Under the pieces are notes generated by a model, which saw only the letters and a program-made list of their open reading frames with translations, was not told the origin of the DNA and did not search any database. From Notamacropus eugenii (Eukaryota > Chordata > Mammalia > Diprotodontia > Macropodidae): 64,000 bases of DNA. Each line of letters starts with the position of its first letter. Position 1 is the stretch's first letter. Positions 44,311 through 56,600 of the stretch are shown here, piece by piece. The DNA lies in assembly GCF_028372415.1 (NCBI RefSeq), contig NC_092875.1, positions 190,803,522 through 190,867,521 on the forward strand, written 5' to 3'. The position numbers were made by a program, and so were the translations under genes.

Positions 44311-46780
44311 AGAAGGTGGGGGCGGGCAGAGCGTGGTGGCTGTTACTCAGCTGTCAAGCGTAAGAGGAAGGAAGGAGAGGGCCCAGCTGTAGAAAGTCCG
44401 TACTCACAGGTTACACTCCACAAACTGTGCTGCTTTGTCCAGCTATCTTGCAGAAGGGTCATGTTAATCCCTGGGGGAAAAAGATGCTTGTCGTCCTTGA
44501 AACCCATCACCGTTATCGGAAAACAGCTGGGAGGTGGTGGTGTTTTGTTCGTGAAGTGTAATTGGTAGTCATTGTGGTCGACAAAAGACAAGAAGGGGAG
44601 AAACTTGGGGAACTATTTGGGAGAATTACTGTTGCTATTTCATGTCCAGGAAAGTTGGTAGCTACTGAAAATCCTATCAGTAACAGGAACTGAGATTCAT
44701 AAGAGCTACCTTAGTCTTTCTTGAAATTTCCTTGTAATGGTGAGGAATGAAGTGCCATGTTTTCCATTAGTGCCCCTAGGGCATTGGTCTTTTTTGAGGT
44801 ATCTCATACGAGTAGTCAGGCCTAATTGTTTCTGTGATAAACAGCTTTATTTTCCTAGTTAACCTTCCCCCAAAACAAGTAGTCTCTGTAGTCTATCGCC
44901 TGTAAGCACAGATGGCTCCCTTTTGGTTGATATTTTTGTAGATCCTATCCCCTAAGGTCTGCAACTTTGAAAAGAAAAAATATCAATTCTCTGGGGGAAG
45001 AGAGGAACTCTTCTTTCTTTCTTCTCCCTTCTTTTTCCTGTTTTTTTTCTTTTAAAGATTTGACAGAACTAAATTTAAACCTAAAATAAAATTCATATTA
45101 AATATAAAATACGTTTAAAGGATTTTTCAAAAAAGGTGTAGGCTCAATTTCTAAAACTTTTGACTAAATTATTTCTTTTAAGGACCCCATAAATAAATCT
45201 GAGTGACACTCGTTGTAGTTTCCTTTCAGCTTTGCAGAGAGTATTTGTTTTTTTCCTCTCCATCATTTAGAAAACTAAAAACTCAACAACAAGGAGAGGG
45301 AAATTAAAATAAGTACAAAAAGTAGAAATAGAGAAGGGCTTGGGGAAAATTAATATATGTTAATATATAATTAATATGTCTTCATGTATACACACAAATA
45401 TTTATACACACACAGGTTAATTGAGATTGGAACCTGCAAAAGCTGGAACTTTAATGTGACATTTTTGAAGGCTAGCCTGATTTGGCCAGTGGTTTTTCAT
45501 GAGATGTTTTCAGAGCTTGTTTAAACAGGAAAAACAGGAATAGGGATTGGTTGTTGCTTGTGGAATTAAAAGCATACTCATAGATACATGAACTAAAATG
45601 GCAGTTGAAGGCTCAACTGAAATTTCTTGATGTTTGTGCTTTATTTTGTGAATGGTTGAATCCTCCCCAGTGGTGATGATAAAGGTGGGCTGAATTGGTG
45701 CCGGTTTCAGTTTCTGTTCTTAAGCCCTTTTTCTTGCACAGTATGTTTTTCTTGGTTGTCTGACACTTAGACTATTAATGTGTTTCTATTATGTTATTCA
45801 GTAAGTTCATAATTGTTTCCCACTGAGCTTTTTGGAATTTTGCATTTACATAAAAGACATCTTTTTGATGATCTTTAAATCATATTGTGTTTTAAAGATG
45901 GTATAAGTAGAATCTAGAAACTTCTTTCAGGTTAATAATTATTAACTAGTTATAATGCCTTAACTTTTAAAAAACTATAATTATGTAATAGATGCTTTGA
46001 AAATTGTTGGGTGAAAAGTTCACTTTTGGAGGACTTTAGGTATATTACAAAACATCTACCAAGTATGTATGTGAAATCTGAAACCTTGAGAGAAGCTGAT
46101 GATACAGAGTGAAAAATCTTCCCAGGACTGTTTCCTTCATGGTGTGAGATAAGTTTCTAAACTAGTTTAAAAAGCTATTGTTTGTCAAGGAGAGTCAATG
46201 AAAAGACAAGTTTGTCGATCCTTCATATTATAACCAACTTAGGACATTTTTAATAAACTTGAACAGAGAATAGAATGGATTATAGAGAAAATCAATCCAA
46301 GTGGCCAAGACTGATTGACTCAAAAAATTTTTTTTTCTTCACTTTGTGGATGACAGTGTGTGTGGGAGAAGGGGAGTGGTAGTTTGCAAATATAGGTTAT
46401 TTAAGCTATCCCTGATAGTTGGGAAATAATCATTTTTTTGAAGGTTGTTAGAGGCAAATAGATGTAAATACATTCTACCTTCTTCAAAATAGCCCACCAA
46501 GCTGGTACAATTTATATTAGTTGTTTAGTATATTCTTTTTTTTTCTCTCTACTTGCACATATGCTCCCCCCCCCCCCCCACTTTATAACTCCAGGTCTTC
46601 TTCTATGTGTTTTTCATACACACAGACACCCAGAAAAAATCCGGGAAACATGTAATAATGCTGATTAGTTAGCTTTTCAGTCTTGTGGAATTTATTTCAG
46701 TTTTTCTTGCATGTTTTGGATTGAACTTTTGCTTAATCTGCCACATCATTGAGCCTTTTTGAGGGCGTGGAAAAACTTTC
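44311..46780. other. KDM1B first intron, unique sequence
   Basis: No exon or repeat family recognised; AT-rich with several poly(T) runs and a poly(C) run at about 46566-46579. Confidence 0.5.
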
Positions 46781-46784
46781 CTAT

Positions 46785-47280
46785 GAGACAGCATGGTTTC
46801 ATGGATAAAAAATGGTATTTGTAATCAGAGAACTTGGGTTCAAATCCCAGCTTTGCTACTTAAATTGCCTGTGTAACATTGGGTGAGTCATTTAAACTCT
46901 TGGAGCTTCAGTTGCATGTGGAGGATGAAAAGACCACCTCCAAGGTTTGTTCCAGGTCTAAAGAATTGTATATCCTACAGAGTAACTGGTCAGTCTGCCT
47001 TTGGCAGTAACTGAGTCAAAGGTTTTTATAATAATAGCATTTGTATAGCACTTGAAGTTTAGAAAAGCACTGTAAATCTTCTCTCATTTGATGATTCCCT
47101 GCCACAGCCTTGTGAGATAGGTGCCATTATTTTTCCATTTTGCAGATGAGGAAACAGGCTGAGAGAGATAAAGTGATTTGTCCAGCGTCACATAGGTAGT
47201 GTTTTTGGCAGGATTTGGATTCAGGTTTTCCTGACTCCAAGTCCAGTGCTCTTACTGAACCATCTACCATTTGTAAGACA
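46785..47280. repeat. Two MIR copies before the KDM1B start exon
   Basis: Sense at about 46785-46985 (cttgggttcaaatcccagct) and antisense at about 47020-47280 (gatgaggaaacaggctgaga, cttttcctg-type end). Confidence 0.75.
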
Positions 47281-47580
47281 CACCTAATGGAGGTTAATAA
47301 ACAGCTCGTCTCTATTTTAACATGCCAAAAGATTGACATGCAGCACCTGTAGGAGATGAAGAAATAAAAGAATGGAAAGTATTCCTGAAAGAAAAAACCA
47401 AATCACACCCTATGCTTACTGTCTCTTCTGTTGGAATTAACCAACAGATAGTTGACTACTCCTCATGAGTTGAATTTATTGTTTAATTGCATATATTATA
47501 AAATGTACATGCTATTTTTTTCTCTGAAAAGCTAACAGGATATCTAGTCATTAATATTTTAACACTTAACTGTTTGGCAG

Positions 47581-47683
47581 ACTCTGTGATAAGATGTCAA
47601 CCCTCAGGGTTCGAGCAAAGAAAAAGGCAGCTTCATTTGACCAGACTTCAGATAGTCTTCCTTTGAGGAGTTCCGGGAGGCAG
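47581..47683 (+). CDS. KDM1B: KDM1B exon with start codon
   Basis: The exon begins after TTTGGCAG at 47580, has 13 untranslated bases, then ATG at 47594. It encodes 30 residues, MSTLRVRAKKKAASFD through LPLRSSGRQ, and ends CAG|GTATTG in phase 0. The basic stretch resembles the nuclear-localising N terminus of mammalian LSD2, with one extra Ala relative to my memory of human. Confidence 0.93.
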
Positions 47684-50600
47684 GTATTGCACAATTATTT
47701 CTAGTCTTGTACTCTTTGGGGCTTTAATAGATAACTGTAGTGAGCACTCTCAAATTCTGCCTCCTGTAGAATTATAGAACTTGTTCTGTGGTCCTGAAAA
47801 GGTGGAGTTGCTCTGAATGAAGGAAATGTTAAGCTAATCCTTACGGAAAATGTACATGAACTGGGTTTCCTACTCCAAAATTATGCCAGTTAAAACAGTG
47901 AACCCACCTCGAAGGAAGTCAATAAATGATAACTGAACTGAACACTAACCACTTTCTGACTATTCAGGGCAGTGATCGGAAGTGTATTATAAAGCCCCAG
48001 TCAGCAGCTTCTGTTTTTTATTTGCATCAACATGAACTTCAGAAGTGACTTTCAGAAACATTTCTTTCAAATTTGGTCCAATGAGACTATGTATGTAAAG
48101 CACTTTGCAAACCATTAAGAGTTAGCAGTCAGCAGTTATTCTTTCTTAATACTTTTTTTGAGCCTTTATTGTACTGATTCCTCTGCAGGTGAAGAAAAAA
48201 GTAGCAGAAGTAGCCCCAGATGATGATGATGATGCCTCATCTGAGAAGAAATACAGGAAATGTGAAAAGGCTGGATGTACTGCTACTTGTCCAGTTTGCT
48301 TCTCAAGTGCTGCTGAAAGGTTTGCTTAGATAATGTCTTGGCAAGTCACAGTGAGGGGTTTTGCTTTTGGCACTTGTATCTTCAGAAACTAGTTTTTCAA
48401 GAGAAGTTGTATTTATACGTGCACATAGGCTTACAAACATGAGAATGTTGATACGTATATACATCTGGCTTCTTTGCTTTTAGAGCACATCTCTTATGGT
48501 CCTGGCATACTTAGTAACTATGGGCATTTGTAGATGTTAGAATTGGAGCTGATGGGAGGGGAGGAAAATATATCTGAGATGTCTGAATTTTTCAGCCACA
48601 TTTGATTAATATGCACATACGTGTATAATAGAGGCAGTTAGTTGGCATAATGGATAGAGTATTGGACCTAGAGTCAGGAAGACCTGAGTTCAAATTGAGC
48701 CTTAGAAACTGACTAGCTGTGCAACTCATCACTTGACACAGCACCTGGCACAAAGTAGGCACCTAGTAAATGTTTGTCTACTGACTCACCAACCCTGTGC
48801 AGATCACTTAACCATTGTCTGCTTCAGTTTCCTCTTCTGTAAAATGCAGATAAAAATAAAAGTATCTAACTCAGGATTGTAAGAATAAAATGAGAAATTT
48901 GTAAAGCTCTTTGCAAACATTAAAAACCCTATATAAGTGATCCCTATTGTTAGTATACATATATACATATGCATAATATTGTCCTTACATATAAAAATAT
49001 GTTTTGGTCCATGAGAAAATATGTGCATCTCAAGCTATTTTCTCTGTTAGATGGCAGATGAGACCTGCTCAAATTAAGAAAAAATTCTCAATTCAAAGTT
49101 TAAGAAAATCATATTGAAACTAAAATAAAAGCAATCAGTGTCCAAATAGAGCCCAAAAGACCAATTTTTTAACTTGTATCTTCTGCTAACTTTTTTTTAG
49201 ATCTCTTAAAATGTCATTGTCACTTGAGCAGTTTGCATCTGCCATATTTCCAATATTGAGGACAAATTGCCCTTGCCAGTTTTTCACTAGGACCTTGTCT
49301 CCTCATGTTAGTCCACTGAAACACAACATATAGTGCGAATCTAGAGCAATGATTTCCAACCTTTTATCATTTATTTCCTTGTCCCCTTCCTCCAAGTGCT
49401 ATATTTCTCTTAAAAACAAAGTGAATTAAATTCTACTGGAAGGGATTTGTTGTTGAGAACTTTACAATATTACTTGAGGTAATTGTAGAAACATTGCTGT
49501 ATTACAAAACCACAGTTGTAAATTACTGACATATTTCATTGAACTTTTGTATGTGAAATGAGACAGCATGAGATTAGGCACTATAGAGAAATACAGAAAA
49601 ATCATTACTATGGTGATGGTAAATCATTGTTTCAGTTCCATGTTCCCGTCAGTCTTTGTCTATCGTTTGTTTAATCAAAGAATGAGTGGTGGGTGGATAC
49701 ATTGGAGAATTTCTTTTTCCACTTCATTTTATGGCTATATGGATATTCTTCTTTAGGTGTGCAAAGAATGGCTATACATCTAGATGGTATCACCTATCCT
49801 GTGGGGAACATTTTTGCAATGAATGTTTTGATCATTACTACCGGAGGTATGTTTGTTAATTTCCGACTCTTAAGTTCCTGGTTATTAGAAAGATTTATTG
49901 AATTTTTCTAAATATTTGTCTTTGAAACCAAAAATTTGAATTATTAGAATTGTATACAGCACTTGGGAGGTCAGTTAGTCCAATCATATCTAAAAAGCAG
50001 TCCCCTCTTTCTGATTCTGTCTCTGTGTTTGTTTGTTTGTACGTTGCCATATTAGAGAAATTCTTGTCCACTGAATTGATAGTAGCGCTCTCTTTGCTCT
50101 TGGTGCTGCAAGGGAATTATCAGCCACCAGAGTGCACTGTATGGGTAATCGTCTTTTTAAAAAAAAAAAACAAACCCTTAAACTACTTAGAGATGCTGGA
50201 TTGTAGGTGTTCTAATAGAGTACTCTTCTCCTATGCATTTATTATTTGTCTTGTAGATAAAAGTAGCTTAAGAAAGATTAAACAACCAGAACATTAAAAA
50301 CTGAATGTTATTTTTAATTACCTGATTTTTAAAAAAAAAATTTTTTTTTAGTCACAAAGATGGCTATGAAAAATACGCTTCTTGGAAAAGGATATGGACT
50401 AGTAATGGGAAATGCGAGCCCAGTCCCAAAGCTTTTATGGCTGATCAACAGCTTCCGTATTGGGTAAGGAGTATCCTGCTTTATTTGTACCTTTTAATGC
50501 AGTTGAAGTTTTAGAAATGATAAAATGAATCTAAGTTCATCTCTTAGGTTGCTAGAAAATATTTTCTGATCACTTCATTCATACCACTTTGTTGGGATCT

Positions 50601-53600
50601 AATTTGATGATGAATCAGAAATAAATTGGTTGGGTAAAAGTGGATTATCAAGGGTTGCATTGCAAAGGGTAGAGGGGAGAACACACTCAGGATTGCTGAA
50701 AGGTCAGTTGTGTCATGTGTAGATGACAACATGAACAACTGAGGGTGGAGGCTTTAAGGAGTGGGGAGTAGAAGCAAGTAGGTAAATATTTGCTTAATCA
50801 CCGCTGCTTTTTTTTAAAAAAAACTTCTCCTGTACCCTCTAGGTTCAGTGCACAAAACCTGACTGTGGGAAATGGAGACAGCTTACAAAGGAAATTCAGC
50901 TTACGTCACAAATGGCACAGACGTATCGCTGTGGTACTAAACCAAACACCTCAGTTAAGGTGTGTCCGGTCGTGGTTTTCCTTTTGACTCTGTTGATAAC
51001 CTAACTTTCTGGGAAAGGCTAGTATTATATCTCTTGTTTACTGCATTTAGCATATTGTTTTCCCTTTATGTCAAGGTTTTAAGATTTCTTCCAAAGCTAG
51101 AAGATAGATAAATGATACACTCTTCAGTATTTTAGAAACAGTCAAACTGGTCATTCAAAAAATTCATATTTTTTAAAAAGGTAAAGGATAGTTATGAAGG
51201 ACTTTAGTGATTCTCTAATATAATTCAAACAAATTCTTCAAAATTAAATTGACTATTCACATATAAAGCAACATCACTGTGATTCCAGAAGCTGAACTTT
51301 CTTCATATATTTCACATACAAAAAGTTATTGCAATAGAATCTAAAATTCATATTAAAGTTTCTAAAGGCCTGAGTTTTAAATTACCATACTAAATTACCT
51401 TAACTAATTACCATATTAATAGCTGCAGAGTCATTTTACTTTTTTAGGTCGAGCCTCTGGATTCTCAGAGATTTCTGAAAAATCACACCAGGGTTCACTC
51501 TCACGGGTGATAACTTTCTAAACTCAGATGAAAGGATTGATCTGTAAACAGTGATATGAAAAACAAATCTCTTAGCTAAGTGAGTTTAAATTGTGTTTGG
51601 ATTAAGGGTTATTACATAGGCAGTGATATATTGGTGTTCTTTTGTAGACAGAGGGCTCAGATCAGTGCTCCCAACCAGAGGATCTGGTAAGTAAACTACC
51701 ATCTACAGATTCTTTTATTTCTCCTCATGGCAGCTTTGTTGTTAAGCTCTGTTTGTGAATGACAGTGACATTCTTCTGAGCTTTCTCTCCACTTGGCTGC
51801 TGATCAAAGTATCATCTCCCTTTCTTGGGAAGTTTGCTATGTTATTTCTTTCAAAAACTCCTTCCAGTTTCTTGCCAGATGCCCCAGTTGTGGGAGGATG
51901 AGCTCTTGTACTAAGCTCCACCCTTTTCCTCCATGAGAAAAAAATAGAGTGAGAGTCATGCTGCCTTCTTTTTTTTTTAACCCCTTTGCTCAAGATTCAA
52001 GAGCACTGATGTTTCCATGTGTTCTGACTTCTGACATCTTCAGTTTTTGGTTCTTTCTTTGACTAGTTGTAATAAGGAATCAGTTTCACTATCTAGCAAA
52101 TTGCAGCTATATCTGTTCATTTTGGTGAAACCTAACAGCTTTACTTGACTGTAGAAGCCCCAAAGTAGATGAACTATACCTTTAACTACCATGTGGCAGA
52201 CAGCTTGATTGCCTCAATAAAAATTTGAGATTTTTAAAAATTTAGTCATAAGTTTCAATGATTTTTAAAATTACTGTTAATCCCAAACTGTAGTGGAATT
52301 TCATTTGTATAGTTATTTCACTGTACATGTATGAGATGTAATCGGTTCAGTAGCTGAACTGATGATTGTTGAAGGACTAGGAAAAGCAAATATTTAGCAG
52401 AAATATATTGAAGAAACATATTGAAATTCAAGAGGTGACTTTCAATCATTTATTTCTTGCTAAATCTTTTCCATAGCAAAACCACTACCTAAATTCTTTG
52501 TGAAATTAGTAATAGGTATGTGATTTAGAATTAGAAATTTCACAAAACTGTTTCTTAGAAGAGCCTTATAAAATGGGGGACAGAATTCTAGAAGTTTTAA
52601 GCTGCACAGAAATTGAATACCTTTCAACTCCTTAGAATCCATGTCTGTGATGTGGCCCTAATGAGACATTTTGTCTTCCTCACTACAGTCACGTTCTGAC
52701 GAGGTGCAGGACCATAAGAACTGTGCTTTAAGCTATTTCAGGCTCCTTTAGCCTGAGTTCAGTTCCCTTGTATTCTTTGGCCACTTTTTCATGATTAGAT
52801 TTTTGATAAACATTTCCTGATGGGCTGGCAGGGACCTGTGATTTCATTTGTGTGGATACTTCCATCATTGGACCCTTTTTAGTAGATGGTCTTCCCTTGT
52901 TGCTGTGCCTGAACAAAAATGCATTGCCTGGGAGCCAGTCCCCTGTTAATTAGCTTCTTCAGATTTGACTAGGCTGGTTCTTGGATGCAGACCCACATTG
53001 GGCTTAGAGTCAAAGACTTTCAAAGCTTAAGAGGACCTACCGGAGCTTATATTTGACTGACTTAGCCCCTGAGCCCTCAACCTTTCCCCTCTACTTGAGG
53101 GCTTCAGTTTATATGCTGATATCCCCTCAAAAATCCATGTTTTGCAATTCTTGAAATTTTCCTGCTCCCTAGATCTACATCTCCCTCCTTCCATCTCGGA
53201 TAACCATGGGAAAGTCATGTCTTTGAGCTTAACAGTTGCCCATATGTTCCATATCCATTATCCATTATTTTGATATTCCTTATCTGACTATAACCTACTA
53301 TCCTTCAACCACTCCCTAATCATTATCCTTCTTCACTCTATTCTCCGTCCTTACCAGCCCTTCTAGGCCGTTTGCACTTCCTGCTTTCTCAGACTATCAC
53401 TTGTGCTCTGGACCCACTTTCTTCTTTAAAAATCTTGACTTCATGGTTAAACCATTTCAATCTTACACTGTTCTCTGCCATTGAGTCTCTTGCCATTTTC
53501 TGTTTCTAAACACCAGCTCTGTATCATGCCTACCATTCTCTTTATTGGTTGATAGAGGAAGTCATATAGCCAAGCTTACTGGAGGCACTATTAAGTAATC

Positions 53601-56600
53601 TCAGATTTGTTACATAATCTCAGTTGGATCCTGACTGCTATATATAGCTGTCATTTTACTTGCCTCTGGCTAACTGTATTCTATTCCAGGAAGTGAGTGC
53701 CCTAACCTTGTCTCTCCTTAAGCCATCCATAACATTCTTCCTCCTCCCTTTCAGCAGAGGTTCTCACTAAATACTTCAGTGAAAAAATAGAGGCCATGTA
53801 TCATGACTACTCTCTTTTTCCCAATTCTGTATTTTAAATTACTTCAACATCATCTACCACTCTTCTCCTTTGCTTTAGGGCTTCTTCAGCTTAGGTTCTT
53901 GGATAGATTTCTGTTTATTTATTTTATTTATTTCTTTTATCTTGAATGGAAAAAAAATTTCATGTTTGTATATACTAGCCTTTAACTAAAATTTAGCATT
54001 TTCTTTAGTTATGAATATAGACAAAAGACATTTGGAGAAGGAGTTCTTAGGCTTCACCCGATTCCCAATAGGGTCCATGACCCAAGAAAGGTTAAAAAGC
54101 TCTTATTCTAGTCCTTGCAAACACTAACCATTCTACTTGTGCTGTTACTCTCCTCCCTGCCCCCTGCCATTGTCTCCTTGAGTTTGCTCTTTTGATTATC
54201 CCCTCCTTCTCCCTAATTTTCAGTGTCTCCTTATCCACTGTTCCTTCCATCCTGTTCATAAATATGCCAGTGTTTAACCTATTAAGACTTTCATTTTCTG
54301 CTGCTGTCTCTACTATCTCTCTTGCTTTTCGCAGCCAAATTAGAAAAAGTTGTCTCTATTTATCTCCTCCATTCTGTATCCTCATCACTCAACTGAAAGT
54401 GCTCTTTAAATTTAACAGTTATATATTGTCAAATCCAGTGGCCTTTTCTCAGTCTTTATCCTTCCTCACCTCACTGTGGCATTTGATGGACTTCTTGGAC
54501 ACCTTTTCTTCCCTCTGTTTTCATAATACAACTCTTCTAGTTCTGCACATCCAGCCACTCCTTCTCATTCTTCTTTTCAAGGTCATTATTCATGCCCTAT
54601 TCCATTATAGTGAGTGTACCTCAGATCTCTGTAAAGGTTCACCTTCTCTCTCTCTTTTTGATGATCTCATCAGCTTCCGTAGGTTCAGCTATCATCTCTA
54701 TGCAGATGATTCCTGAGTCTTTATATCCAGCATCAGTCTTTCTAGTCTCGAATCACTTTGGGACTACATATTGGATATCTACAACTGAATGTCCCATAGA
54801 CATCTCAAACTCAGCACATGTGATACAACTGAATATTTTCCCTTCCCTATAAACCCTCTTCTCTCCATAATTTCTTTTTTTATTATTATTATAATTAAAT
54901 TTATTTATTTAACTTTTAACATTCATTTTCACAAAATTTTGGGTTACAAATTTTCTCCCCTTTTATCCCCTCCCCCCCCAAACACCAAGCATTCTAATTG
55001 CCCCTATGACCAATCTGCTCTCTCTTCTATCATCCCTCTCTGCCCTTGTCTCCGTCTTCTCTTTTGTCCTGTAGGGCCAGATAGCTTTCTATACCCCTTT
55101 ACCTGTATTTCTTATTTCTTAGTGGCAAGAACATTACAGTTGATCCTAACACTTTGAGTTACAACTTCTTTACCTCCCTCCCTCTCCACCCCTTCCCTTT
55201 TGAAGGCAAGCAATTCAATATAGGCCAAATCTGTGTAGTTTTGCAAATGACTTCCATAATAGTTGTGTTGTATAGGACTAACTATATTTCCCTCCATCCT
55301 ATCCTGTCCCCCATTACTTCTATTCTCTTTTGATCCTATCCCTCCCCATGAGTGTCGACCTCGAATTGCACTTTCTTCCCCATGCCCTCCCTTCTATCAT
55401 CCCTCCCACCCTGCTTGTCCCCTTATCCCCCACTTTCCTGTATTGTGAGATAGGTTTTCCTACCAAAATGAGTGTGCATTTTATTCTTTCCTTTAGTGGA
55501 ATGTGATGAGAGTAGACTTCATGTTTTTCTCTCACCTCCCCTCTTTATCCCTCCACTAATGAGTCTTTTGCTTGCCTCTTTTATGAGAGACAATTTGCCC
55601 CATTCAATTTCTCCCTTTCTCCTCCCAATATATTTCTCTCTCACTGCTTGATTTCATTTTTTTTTTTAAGATATGATCCCATCCTCTTCAATTCACTCTG
55701 TGCACTCTGTCTCTATGTATGTGTGCGTGCATGTGTGTGTGTGTAATCCCACCCAGTACCCAGATACTGAAATGTTTCAAGAGTTACAAATATTGTCTTT
55801 CCATGTAGGAATGTAAACAGTTCAACTTGAGTAAGTCTCTTATGACTTCTCTTTGCTGTTCACCTTTTCATGGTTCTCTTCATTCTTGTGTTTGAAAGTC
55901 AAATTTTCTTTTCAGCTCTGGTCTTTTCATCAAGAATGCTTGAAAATCCTCTATTTCATTGAAAGACCATTTTTTCCTCTGAAGTATTATACTCAGTTTT
56001 GCTGGGTAGGTGATTCTTGGTTTTAGTCCTAGTTCCTTTGACTTCTGGAATATCCTATTCCATTCCCTTCGATCCCTTAATGTAGGGGCTGCTAGATCTT
56101 GTGTTATCCTGATTGTATTTCCACAATACTTGAATTGTTTCTTTCTAGCTGCTTGCAATATTTTCTCCTTGACCTGGGAACTCTGGAATTTGGCCACAAT
56201 GTTCCTAGGAGTTTCTCTTTTTGGATCTCTTTCAGGTGGTGATCTGTGGATTCCTTAAATATTTATTTTGCCCTCTGGTTCTAGACTCTCAGGGCAGTTT
56301 TCCTTGATAATTTCATGAAAGATGATGTCTAGGCTCTTCTTTTGATCATGGCTTTCAGGTAGTCCCAAAATTTTTAAATTGTCTCTCCTGATTCTATTTT
56401 CCAGGTCAGTTGTTTTTCCAATGAGATATTTCACATTATCTTCCATTTTTCCATTCTTTTGGTTTTGTATTGTGATATCTTGCTTTCTCACAAAGTCCTT
56501 AGCTTCCATCTGTGCCATTCTAATTTTGAAAGAACTATTTTCTTCAGTGAGCTTTTGAATCTCCTTTTCCATTTGGCTAATTCTGCTTTTGAAAGCATTC